Positions 1 through 5,546 of a stretch of DNA of 7,196 bases are shown here, piece by piece; the stretch's first letter is position 1; each line of letters opens with the position of its first letter. This stretch comes from Bacteroidota bacterium (GTDB taxonomy: Bacteria > Bacteroidota > Ignavibacteria > Ignavibacteriales > Ignavibacteriaceae), in the NCBI GenBank assembly GCA_024278655.1, contig JAJRSV010000176.1:1-7196 (forward strand). Reading direction: 5' to 3'. The notes under the pieces are model-generated. The model had not been told where the DNA came from and did no database searches. It saw nothing but the letters and a program-made list of their open reading frames with translations. A program made the translations under genes and the position numbers.

Positions 1-717
1 AGCGAATTATTTGGTCATGTTAAAGGTGCTTTTACCGATGCAGTAAAAGACAGACCGGGCAGATTTGAACTTGCAGACGGTGGAACTATATTCTTAGATG
101 AAATTGCTGAAATGCCGCTACAAACTCAGGTGCAATTATTAAGGGTTTTACAAGAGGGGACTTTCGAAAGAGTAGGTGAATCGATAACCCGAAGAACGGA
201 TGTAAGAGTAATTGCTGCAACAAACGTAAAAGTTGATGAAGCATTAAAATCGGGCAAGCTTAGGGAAGATCTTTATTATAGATTGAATGTAATTCCAATA
301 TATGTTCCACCTTTGCGTGAGAGAAGAGAGGATATACCTTATTTAGTAAAGTTCTTTATAGAAGATTTTTCGAAAAGATATAAAAAAGAAATAAATGACT
401 TAAGTGATGAAGCAATGGATATATTAATGAAATATCCCTGGCCCGGCAACGTAAGGGAATTGGAAAATGTTGTTGAATATGCTATAGTCCGTTCAAAGAA
501 CGGTAACCAGTTAACTGTTAATAACTTACCCTCTTTTATTCGTTCTCAGTCGGAAATGCCTTCAACCGGGAAAAATTTTTTTCGAAACGAAAAAACCACT
601 GAATTAATCAACCTTCTGGAAAAGCATCGTTGGAATAAAACGAAAGTTGCAAAAGAGTTGGGTATAGGCAGAACGACACTTTGGAGAATACTAAAAAAGT
701 TACCCGATATAGAATAG
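1..717 (+). CDS. Sigma-54-dependent transcriptional activator (AAA+ and Fis-type HTH), 5' end outside the window
   Basis: This is the C-terminal 238 residues of a bacterial enhancer-binding protein, which uses ATP hydrolysis to open promoters bound by RNA polymerase-sigma-54. The reading frame is open from base 1, so the N-terminal sensory domain and Walker A motif lie upstream. Visible in order (fragment numbering): the sigma-54 contact loop [13 protein letters not shown] at 2-14, Walker B GGTIFLDE at 27-34, a sensor I segment VRVIAATN near 69-75, the arginine finger region LREDLYYRL near 87-96, the sensor II segment PWPGNVREL near 146-154, then a linker and a Fis-like helix-turn-helix ([20 protein letters not shown]) at the end. 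The loop reads GAFTDA instead of the textbook GAFTGA. The input signal cannot be told from the fragment. It lies directly upstream of, and co-oriented with, dyad sites, a sigma-54 promoter and the TPR-cytochrome genes, so it may control them; that link is inference. Confidence 0.95.
   Translation, partial: SELFGHVKGAFTDAVKDRPGRFELADGGTIFLDEIAEMPLQTQVQLLRVLQEGTFERVGESITRRTDVRVIAATNVKVDEALKSGKLREDLYYRLNVIPIYVPPLRERREDIPYLVKFFIEDFSKRYKKEINDLSDEAMDILMKYPWPGNVRELENVVEYAIVRSKNGNQLTVNNLPSFIRSQSEMPSTGKNFFRNEKTTELINLLEKHRWNKTKVAKELGIGRTTLWRILKKLPDIE
577..595. repeat. Perfect inverted repeat inside the activator gene
   Basis: TTTTTTCG at 577-584 and CGAAAAAA at 588-595 are exact reverse complements with a 3-base spacer. 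The repeat falls in the stretch encoding the linker between the AAA+ domain and the HTH. It directly follows a run of five A and overlaps a run of seven T (571-582). It could form a small mRNA hairpin or be an accident of AT-rich linker codons. Confidence 0.5.
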
Positions 718-732
718 GCATTCGTGAAAAAG

Positions 733-747
733 TGTTTCAACCGAACA
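733..747. promoter_or_regulatory. Candidate activator binding site 1, imperfect dyad
   Basis: TGTTTC-AACC-GAACA is a near copy of the perfect dyad at 811-828: it shares TGTTTCA-W-CCGAA but lacks one A in the right arm. It sits about 130 bases upstream of the predicted -24 element, a usual distance for an enhancer-binding protein site. Assignment to the adjacent activator is inferred from position and repetition. Confidence 0.4.
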
Positions 748-750
748 ATA

Positions 751-757
751 TGTTTCA
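751..757 (+). promoter_or_regulatory. Candidate half-site TGTTTCA
   Basis: A third copy of TGTTTCA, in the same orientation as those starting at 733 and 812, begins 18 bases after the first. It has no clear right arm (only ACAA follows at 763-766). It may be a half-site next to site 1 or may be chance. Confidence 0.25.
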
Positions 758-810
758 ATAATTACAATCCCTTATAAATAAACAAGTTAATAGAGTTTAC
801 CCCTCGGCTA

Positions 811-828
811 TTGTTTCATCCGAAACAA
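811..828. promoter_or_regulatory. Candidate activator binding site 2, perfect dyad TTGTTTC-N4-GAAACAA
   Basis: TTGTTTC at 811-817 and GAAACAA at 822-828 are exact reverse complements around the spacer ATCC. No T-run follows, so it is not a terminator; a protein-binding dyad is more likely. It ends about 50 bases before the predicted -24 element and downstream of a Fis-type HTH activator gene. Dyads of this size are typical for dimers of such activators. Confidence 0.5.
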
Positions 829-877
829 ATCGTTTTAATCAAAAACAACTTATTTGGTTAATATAATAAATATTTAA

Positions 878-894
878 CCGGCAAATTATTTGCT
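878..894 (+). promoter_or_regulatory. Predicted sigma-54 (-24/-12) promoter
   Basis: The sequence CCGGCAAATTATTTGCT has GG at 880-881 and GC at 892-893 separated by exactly ten bases, with GGCA in the -24 block and TTGCT in the -12 block. The sigma-54 consensus is TTGGCACG-N4-TTGCW. The first consensus T positions are C here. Transcription would start near 905, which argues against the TTG at 890 as a translation start for the next gene. An activator gene and dyad sites upstream support the call. Confidence 0.6.
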
Positions 895-907
895 GCTAAC
901 ACGTAGT

Positions 908-1384
908 ATGGAAAACGAAATGCTCGGTAATAAATATTTTCTTTCACGGCAGTACTTCGATGCCATTAAAGTGTTTGAAAAAGTCCTGGAAGAAGAACCA
1001 CATGGTAAGTCGCTAAAGAAAAAGTTAATCATCTGTTACACACACACAGGTAAGTTTAATGAAGCACTTAACCTGTTTTATGAATTAATTAAGAAGGATA
1101 TAGATTTTGTAATTAACACTTACCCGAGAGAAGATGACTGCCCGTGTCCCGAACTAATTGAAAAATACGGGAAGATTTTACCTTACGAAAATAACTCGAT
1201 TGACCTTTTGAAAATGCTTGGAATACTCTGGTTATACTGTGATCCGAAAAAATCATTGGGATTTTTTAAAACTCTGCAGAGCGAGATACCGGAAGATAAT
1301 CGGATAAAAGAAATTGTATCAATTATAGAACATCGGTTATCCGGGGGAGAATCGATTCAAAAAACATTAACAATCAGGGAGTAA
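908..1384 (+). CDS. TPR-like protein, first gene of the cytochrome unit
   Basis: A soluble, probably cytoplasmic protein of about 158 residues with no signal peptide. The N-terminal 65 residues look like two helical tetratricopeptide repeats (YFDAIKVFEKVLEEEP near 16-31, then a second repeat ending KFNEALNLFYELIKKD near 49-64). A third, weaker repeat-like segment covers about 102-140. Between them lies DDCPCPEL (76-83) with two close cysteines. The frame is open from a TTG at 890, but that codon lies inside the predicted -12 element, so I start at ATG 908. ATG 920, preceded by GGAA at 910-913, is equally possible because transcription is predicted to begin near 905. Its stop is 5 bases before the cytochrome start, so the two are very likely co-transcribed. 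TPR proteins usually mediate protein-protein contacts; a role in handling or assembling the cytochrome is only a guess. Confidence 0.8.
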   Translation: MENEMLGNKYFLSRQYFDAIKVFEKVLEEEPHGKSLKKKLIICYTHTGKFNEALNLFYELIKKDIDFVINTYPREDDCPCPELIEKYGKILPYENNSIDLLKMLGILWLYCDPKKSLGFFKTLQSEIPEDNRIKEIVSIIEHRLSGGESIQKTLTIRE

Positions 1385-1389
1385 TCATC

Positions 1390-2817
1390 ATGAGAAAAGT
1401 AAATTACCTATTAACATTTTTAGCTCTCTTGCTGCTGTCAGGTTATGATGTATGTCAGCAAGATTTTAATAGTAGTCTTCATAAAACCCGCCAAGGTAAA
1501 ATCACCTGGTATTCTACTGTTGATCATGGCGGTACCGGGGGTTTCGAGACATTGGTTGGTATTCCAATTGAAGACATTGGATGTATTGGTTGTCATCCGG
1601 CTGATAACCTTGATGCAAACGGTGACCCTTATCCGGATCCATATCCGGGAATGGATTGTGTCGATTGCCATGCAACTAATAATCCCGACCCGCCAATGCC
1701 GGGTACACTCGATGAACAACAATGCCTTGATTGCCATGGACGACAGGGAAAAATTAGAGCATTAGGTATCTCCGATGTTCACAGAGATGCAGGAATGAAA
1801 TGTTGGGATTGCCATAGTTCGGCTGATATGCATGGTGACGGAAACACCTATTCATCAATGCTTGAAGCCGGAGCGATGACAACGGACTGCAGTCAGTCGG
1901 GTTGTCATGAATCTCTGCCTTCAAGCCACGATGCAAATGATCCGCATAACGGTGCATTGCATTGTTCTTCTTGTCATATGCAAACTTCCCTGGCATGCTA
2001 TAATTGTCATTTCGAAAGTATGATAGATGCTCATATAAAAAGAGCAAAACAACCGATAACAGATTTCTTAATATTGATGAACAGAGAAAAAGACGGAAAA
2101 GTTCATCCGGGAACCTTTCAATCTGTAACTTACAATGGTAATTCGTGGATTGCAATGGCACCGGGTTATACTCATACAATCACAAAAGTTAATGCGAGAG
2201 TCTGCACCGATTGCCACGCTAATTTCGGAGGGAATATTGAAGCGATAAATGATTACAACGATGACGGTATAATGCAGTTTGCAACCTGGAACGAAAGCGA
2301 CAGCACTTTATCGTGGCTGCACGGTGTTGTTCCAATTCCGAAAGATTATTTGTACACATTTAAAATGGATTTTATTACGTACAACGGCGATCCTCACGAT
2401 CCTCCCGGTCCCTCAAAAAACTGGTCATTTGTAAAAGGCGAAGCTGACGGATTCCAATTGATGTTTGGAAGCGCTCTTTCAATAGAACAAATGAATAGTA
2501 TAGGATTTGACACCACCTTAGTTGGTGTTGAAGATGAATTTAGCGGTATCATAAACGATTATCGGCTTGAGCAGAATTATCCTAATCCCTTTAACCCGGT
2601 AACTAATATTTCTTATTCGGTTCCCGAAAGAGTAGATGTTAACATTTCGGTATACGATATTTTGGGAAATAAAATAGTAACATTAATAAACGAAGAAAAG
2701 GATGCAGGAAAATATACAATTCAGTTTAACGGTTCGGCTCTGGCAAGTGGAATCTATCTGTATCAAATGAAAGCCGGTAATTTTATTCAGTCGCATAAAC
2801 TTATTCTTCTCAAGTAA
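1390..2817 (+). CDS. Secreted octaheme c-type cytochrome with a type IX secretion sorting domain
   Basis: The 475-residue product begins with a signal peptide (MRKVN then a hydrophobic stretch to about 18). Seven CXXCH heme motifs start at residues 65, 90, 112, 138, 192, 203 and 272, and one spaced CX4CH motif (CSQSGCH) spans 167-173, giving eight predicted hemes. Many further histidines (for example 131, 148, 180, 186, 191, 214, 262) could be distal ligands. Residues about 280-390 carry no heme motif. The last 80 residues, from NYPNPFNP at 396-403, match a type A T9SS sorting domain, so the protein should cross the outer membrane and be attached to or released from the cell surface. A good ribosome site AGGGAG lies 8 bases before the ATG, overlapping the end of the TPR gene. 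Electron transfer at the surface is the likely role; catalytic activity is unknown. I could not assign it to a named octaheme enzyme family. Confidence 0.93.
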   Translation: MRKVNYLLTFLALLLLSGYDVCQQDFNSSLHKTRQGKITWYSTVDHGGTGGFETLVGIPIEDIGCIGCHPADNLDANGDPYPDPYPGMDCVDCHATNNPDPPMPGTLDEQQCLDCHGRQGKIRALGISDVHRDAGMKCWDCHSSADMHGDGNTYSSMLEAGAMTTDCSQSGCHESLPSSHDANDPHNGALHCSSCHMQTSLACYNCHFESMIDAHIKRAKQPITDFLILMNREKDGKVHPGTFQSVTYNGNSWIAMAPGYTHTITKVNARVCTDCHANFGGNIEAINDYNDDGIMQFATWNESDSTLSWLHGVVPIPKDYLYTFKMDFITYNGDPHDPPGPSKNWSFVKGEADGFQLMFGSALSIEQMNSIGFDTTLVGVEDEFSGIINDYRLEQNYPNPFNPVTNISYSVPERVDVNISVYDILGNKIVTLINEEKDAGKYTIQFNGSALASGIYLYQMKAGNFIQSHKLILLK

Positions 2818-2845
2818 TTAAATAGCAAACAATTACATCTTTATT

Positions 2846-2874
2846 AAAACGGGACAGTCATCTGTCCCGTTTTT
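2846..2874 (+). terminator. Intrinsic terminator after the cytochrome gene
   Basis: AAAACGGGACAG (2846-2857) pairs perfectly with CTGTCCCGTTTT (2862-2873) around the loop TCAT, and a T-run closes it. It lies 28 bases after the stop codon. The A-rich left flank means it could also work on the other strand, but no gene on that strand points into it. Confidence 0.9.
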
Positions 2875-2918
2875 GTAATTTGGGTGACTATTTAAGTATA
2901 TTAGTTGTAATGAATCTG

Positions 2919-2959
2919 CAGGTAAATGTTTAACTTCATTTTTGAGTAATTTTTACCTG
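2919..2959. repeat. Spaced inverted repeat in the intergenic region
   Basis: CAGGTAAA (2919-2926) and TTTACCTG (2952-2959) are exact reverse complements 25 bases apart. Both lie in the 274-base AT-rich stretch between the cytochrome terminator and the small membrane peptide gene. No convincing coding frame was seen there. The repeat could be a pair of binding half-sites or a long-loop hairpin. Confidence 0.35.
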
Positions 2960-2968
2960 GAGAAAAAA

Positions 2969-2989
2969 GTTGTAAAAAAATTTTTCAAC
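2969..2989. repeat. Imperfect palindrome GTTG-A/T-rich-CAAC
   Basis: GTTGTAAAAA (2969-2978) and ATTTTTCAAC (2980-2989) are an 8-of-10 matching inverted repeat around one base. It lies about 40 bases upstream of the weak sigma-54-like site. A TTG (2970-2972) followed after 18 bases by TATTTTG (2991-2997) in the same place loosely resembles a Bacteroidota vegetative promoter, so this stretch may be a promoter rather than an operator. Confidence 0.3.
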
Positions 2990-3027
2990 ATATTTTGTAA
3001 ATTCAAACATTTTTACGACAAATCGGG

Positions 3028-3042
3028 TGGCATTAAAATTGA
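3028..3042 (+). promoter_or_regulatory. Weak sigma-54-like promoter upstream of the small peptide gene
   Basis: TGGCATTAAAATTGA has a strong -24 half (TGGCA) and TTG at the right distance, but the conserved C of the -12 GC pair is A. Transcription from it would start near 3054 and leave a leader of about 38 bases containing the ribosome site of the 37-residue gene. The missing C keeps this tentative. Confidence 0.3.
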
Positions 3043-3091
3043 GTCTGCACAGTAACTACAGTAATAAATTAAGAAAGGAGACTAATCTGCT

Positions 3092-3205
3092 ATGGGAATT
3101 ACAGAATTATTCGTTTTAGCTTTCCTTGCCACATTAGGTGCACTCGCATATTCTAACTCCAGAAAAGTTTCTCGGGAGCTGAAGAAGTTGGGTGCAAGAA
3201 AGTAA
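3092..3205 (+). CDS. 37-residue single-span membrane peptide
   Basis: A short frame, MGITELFVLAFLATLGALAY followed by a basic tail ending KKLGARK, starts at ATG 3092 and stops at 3205. Residues about 5-20 form one hydrophobic span; the last 15 residues carry six or seven positive charges, so the C-terminus should face the cytoplasm. A strong AAAGGAG (3074-3080) lies 11 bases before the ATG, slightly far but acceptable. The gene is isolated by terminators on both sides and has its own upstream control region, which supports it being real rather than a chance frame. I do not recognise the family. Small single-span proteins often act as subunits or modulators of membrane complexes, but nothing here shows a partner. 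Confidence 0.65.
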   Translation: MGITELFVLAFLATLGALAYSNSRKVSRELKKLGARK

Positions 3206-3230
3206 ATTAAAAAAAGATTAGTTAGAAATT

Positions 3231-3259
3231 AAAAAACCGGTCAACGCGACCGGTTTTTT
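3231..3259. terminator. Bidirectional terminator between the small peptide gene and rpiA
   Basis: AAAAAACCGGTC (3231-3242) pairs perfectly with GACCGGTTTTTT (3248-3259) around the loop AACGC. Each strand reads as a GC stem followed by six T, so it can stop transcripts from both convergent genes. The rpiA stop codon (complement of 3258-3260) begins inside the stem's A/T end, so rpiA has essentially no 3' untranslated region before it. Confidence 0.9.
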
Positions 3260-3932
3260 ATTTGTCGAAAATTCTTACTCCATCCCGTTTCCCCAGAATA
3301 ACCATATCCGCAATATTCAAAAAAAGTCCCGTCTCAACCACTCCGGGAATATGTAACAACTCCGAATTGAGTTTATAGCAATCCTCAATCGTATTTAAAT
3401 GTAAATCAACAATAAAATGGTTTCCGTCCGTAACGAAGTATGAATCACCGTTCATTCTGAATGAAGGATTGTAACCGCGCTCTTTAAGTTTGTTAAAAAC
3501 TTTATCCGAGCCGAACGGAACCACTTCAACAGGCAGAGGAAACTTGCCTAACTTTTCTACATATTTACTTGAGTCGGTTATCCAGATGTTTTTCTTGGAA
3601 TTAGATGCAACAATTTTTTCGTAAAGCAGCGCTCCGCCTCCGCCCTTAATCCCGTTCAAATCCTTATCGAATTCATCGGCTCCGTCAATCGTTAAATCGA
3701 TTTCATCTACCCGACCTATATCGACAACGTTTATTCCAAACGACCTGGCAAGCTCTTCACTCTGTTTTGATGTAGCCACTGCAGTTATATTCATTCCGTT
3801 CTTCACTTTTTCAGCCAAAGCTTCAATCATAAATTTTACTGTTGAACCTGTGCCCAATCCTACAACCATTCCGTCTTCTACAAAACCAACCGCTTTAAGT
3901 GCGGCATTTTTCTTTTCAATATCTTTGTTCAA
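3258..3932 (-). CDS. rpiA: Ribose-5-phosphate isomerase A
   Basis: This cytoplasmic enzyme interconverts ribose 5-phosphate and ribulose 5-phosphate in the non-oxidative pentose phosphate pathway. At 224 residues it matches the usual length of about 220. Visible family motifs are GLGTGSTVKFMIEAL (25-39, phosphate-binding loop), TIDGADEFD (81-89), IKGGGGALLYEK (95-106) and the C-terminal IPGVVETGLF (195-204). Asp83, Asp86, Lys96 and Glu105 correspond to the active-site residues known in E. coli RpiA (81, 84, 94, 103). The start codon is TTG (complement of 3930-3932), chosen because AAAAGGAG lies 7 bases upstream and no in-frame ATG occurs near the expected N-terminus. It is divergent from the methionine lyase gene and convergent with the small peptide gene, so it is probably transcribed alone. 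Confidence 0.97.
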   Translation of the reverse strand: MNKDIEKKNAALKAVGFVEDGMVVGLGTGSTVKFMIEALAEKVKNGMNITAVATSKQSEELARSFGINVVDIGRVDEIDLTIDGADEFDKDLNGIKGGGGALLYEKIVASNSKKNIWITDSSKYVEKLGKFPLPVEVVPFGSDKVFNKLKERGYNPSFRMNGDSYFVTDGNHFIVDLHLNTIEDCYKLNSELLHIPGVVETGLFLNIADMVILGKRDGVRIFDK

Positions 3933-3973
3933 CCGGGAACTCCTTTTGTAAATACAATTGTTGAATTCATAGT

Positions 3974-3981
3974 TATATTTG
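3974..3981 (+). promoter_or_regulatory. Possible -7 element of the PLP-lyase gene
   Basis: TATATTTG matches the Bacteroidota -7 consensus TAnnTTTG on the strand of the downstream lyase gene. The upstream -33 TTTG is not at the usual spacing: the nearest TTG motifs are 10, 13 and 25 bases away. The call is therefore weak. A transcript from here would start close to the inverted repeat that follows. Confidence 0.3.
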
Positions 3982-4007
3982 TTTAGAAGAATTTTTGTGC
4001 TTCTAAA
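3982..4007. repeat. Perfect 8-base inverted repeat in the rpiA/lyase divergent region
   Basis: TTTAGAAG (3982-3989) and CTTCTAAA (4000-4007) are exact reverse complements separated by 10 bases. They sit in the 142-base region between two divergent genes, just after the TATATTTG element. The repeat could be an operator for either gene or a leader hairpin of the lyase transcript; no T-run follows, so it is not a terminator. Confidence 0.45.
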
Positions 4008-4074
4008 TCTCGCTGTTATTTAAATACAAATATCGTAATTAATAATACAAATTAACAAAGCAGGGAGTTACATT

Positions 4075-5280
4075 ATGCATCATTTCGATCCGAGTAAAGA
4101 AATAATGGACCATCTGGTCTTCGGCGAATACGGCGGAGTGAATCCTTCAATTACCGATTCATCAACATATACTTTTTTAAGTCCCGAAAAAATGAAAGAA
4201 CTTTTTGAGCATGAAATAGAAGGATGCTTTTTATATTCCCGCCACTGGAATCCGACAAACAAAAATTTAGCCGATGCATTAGCACGGTTAGAAGATACCG
4301 AAGCTGCAATCGTAACCTCCTCGGGAATGGCTGCCATTGCCTCTGCCATTTTACAGATATGCTCAACCGGCGATGAGATAATATCGAGCAGAACAATCTA
4401 CGGAGGAACGTATGCGTTGTTCAAAAATTTTCTTCCGAAGCTCGGTATCAACACAAAGTTCGTTAGCATAAATGATTTCGATGCGATCAGAAATAACATT
4501 ACTGATAAAACGAAAATCATTTATACCGAAGCAGTGAGTAATCCGCTTTTAGAGGTTGCCGATCTTCCGCGATTAAGTGAAATTGCGAATGAAAATAATC
4601 TAAAGCTGATTGTTGATAACACATTCAGTCCAATCAGCATTACACCTGTTCATCACGGTGCTCATGTAGTAATTCACAGCTTGACTAAATTTATAAACGG
4701 TACGAGCGATTGCGTGGCAGGATGTGTTTGCAGTTCAAAAGAGTTTATATCCGAATTAACAGATATTAATTCCGGCGCTTCGATGCTGTTAGGTCCGGTT
4801 CTCGATAGTTTTAGAGCGGCAAGCATTTTAAAGAATCTGCATACGCTTCACATAAGAATAGCCAAGCACAGCACCAATGCGATGTATGTTGCCGAACAAA
4901 CGGAAAAACTCGGCATAAAAGTTTACTATCCCGGACTTCCTTCGCACAGCGGACACAAATTAATGAACGACCTAATGAATGAAGGATTCGGTTACGGCGG
5001 TATGCTTGCAGTTGATGCCGTTGATGAGCAAACCGCAGATAAACTGATGGAGAAAATGCAGCGGGAGAAGGTAGGTTATCTTGCAGTGAGTCTTGGTTAC
5101 TTCAAAACACTTTTCAGTTCTCCCGGACACAGCACTTCTTCCGAAATTCCGAAAGAAGAACAGAAAGCAATGGGTTTGAGCGAAGGACTTGTAAGAATTT
5201 CAATCGGCTTGGACAATGATATAAAGGAAACTTTCGGTAGAATTGAAAAGTGTTATTCTGAAGTCGGTTTGATTAAATAG
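4075..5280 (+). CDS. megL: Methionine gamma-lyase-like PLP enzyme (Cys/Met metabolism family)
   Basis: A 401-residue fold-type I PLP enzyme of the cystathionine gamma-synthase/methionine gamma-lyase family, cytoplasmic. Visible landmarks: YSRHWNPT (54-61, the tyrosine and arginine that hold the PLP phosphate across the dimer), SSGMAAI (82-88), YGGTYALF (109-116), SNPLLEVADLP (155-165), VDNTFSPI (180-187, Asp181 to the pyridine nitrogen), and HSLTKFINGTSD (201-212) with Lys205 as the PLP-binding lysine. The C-terminal half, including YPGLPSHSGHK, VSLGYFKTLFSSPG and HSTSSE, reads most like plant-type methionine gamma-lyase, as I remember that family. The cysteine typical of bacterial methionine gamma-lyases (two residues after the active-site Tyr) is Gly111 here, so cystathionine lyase or O-acyl-homoserine sulfhydrylase activity is possible. 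Ribosome site AGGGAG lies 7 bases before the ATG. Its end is only 5 bases from the stop of the convergent DUF2905 gene. Confidence 0.9.
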   Translation: MHHFDPSKEIMDHLVFGEYGGVNPSITDSSTYTFLSPEKMKELFEHEIEGCFLYSRHWNPTNKNLADALARLEDTEAAIVTSSGMAAIASAILQICSTGDEIISSRTIYGGTYALFKNFLPKLGINTKFVSINDFDAIRNNITDKTKIIYTEAVSNPLLEVADLPRLSEIANENNLKLIVDNTFSPISITPVHHGAHVVIHSLTKFINGTSDCVAGCVCSSKEFISELTDINSGASMLLGPVLDSFRAASILKNLHTLHIRIAKHSTNAMYVAEQTEKLGIKVYYPGLPSHSGHKLMNDLMNEGFGYGGMLAVDAVDEQTADKLMEKMQREKVGYLAVSLGYFKTLFSSPGHSTSSEIPKEEQKAMGLSEGLVRISIGLDNDIKETFGRIEKCYSEVGLIK

Positions 5281-5285
5281 TGAGA

Positions 5286-5495
5286 TTATTTTTTGAAAAT
5301 CCAGAGCAGCAACGAGAGTATAGCACTTATTATCAGCATTGTTGTGATGGGTATGTAAATTTTAACATTAGGTTTGTCGATTACAATATCGCCGGGTAAT
5401 CTTCCAAAAGGAATTTTACTTAGCCAGGGCCACAACAATCCCGATATCAGAATGATTATACCGGCTATGATTAAAAATTTTTGCATATTGCCCAT
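5286..5495 (-). CDS. DUF2905 family small membrane protein
   Basis: A 69-residue protein with two membrane spans (about 5-24 and 48-66) joined by a short loop containing IPFGRLPGDIVID, the conserved signature of the DUF2905 family; no function is established for that family. Both ATG 5495 and ATG 5486 (Met4) are possible starts; neither has a clear Shine-Dalgarno. I keep the longer one. The gene is convergent with the lyase gene, with five bases between stop codons and no terminator hairpin visible there, and divergent from the YjeF_N gene. Confidence 0.88.
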   Translation of the reverse strand: MGNMQKFLIIAGIIILISGLLWPWLSKIPFGRLPGDIVIDKPNVKIYIPITTMLIISAILSLLLWIFKK

Positions 5496-5507
5496 CGGTT
5501 TGAACCG
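5496..5507. repeat. Palindrome CGGTT-TG-AACCG next to the DUF2905 start
   Basis: A 12-base inverted repeat immediately abuts the ATG at 5495 on the minus strand. It would overlap the transcription start of the DUF2905 promoter candidate, so it could be an operator or a leader stem. It is short enough to be chance. Confidence 0.3.
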
Positions 5508-5538
5508 TTTAAATAGATAATAAAAATATCAATCCAAA
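5508..5538 (-). promoter_or_regulatory. Possible promoter of the DUF2905 gene
   Basis: On the minus strand TTTG (complement of 5535-5538) is followed after 19 bases by TATTTAAA (complement of 5508-5515). Spacing and the TA-N2-T part agree with the Bacteroidota pattern TTTG-N19-TAnnTTTG, but the final TTG is missing. The leader would be very short, in line with the lack of a ribosome site. Confidence 0.35.
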
Positions 5539-5546
5539 ATTAATAA

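Noticed and set aside
546..758. 70-codon minus-strand frame across the end of the activator gene
   Set aside because: It is antisense to the conserved HTH and reads as low-complexity residues; it also covers the candidate regulatory dyad.
811..828. Dyad TTGTTTC-N4-GAAACAA as a transcription terminator of the activator gene
   Set aside because: Low GC stem and no T-run after it; position upstream of a sigma-54 promoter fits a binding site better.
1036..1050. Short CA repeat in the TPR gene
   Set aside because: Only about five units, in frame and within ordinary codons; too short to suggest phase variation.
1390..1470. Cytochrome N-terminus as a lipoprotein signal (Cys22)
   Set aside because: The residues before Cys22 are YDV, which lack the Leu and small residues of a lipobox; an ordinary signal peptide fits better.
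1445..1765. 106-codon open frame on the plus strand in another frame of the cytochrome gene
   Set aside because: It overlaps the signal peptide and first heme motifs of the real gene, and its product has no recognisable motif.
1754..2179. 141-codon open frame on the minus strand inside the cytochrome gene
   Set aside because: It lies wholly opposite a gene with eight heme motifs and a sorting domain; its translation shows no domain, has no ribosome site, and is a shadow of that gene.
3933..4074. SAM or other riboswitch ahead of the methionine lyase gene
   Set aside because: The whole divergent region is 142 bases, is AT-rich, and holds only one simple hairpin with none of the conserved riboswitch core segments.
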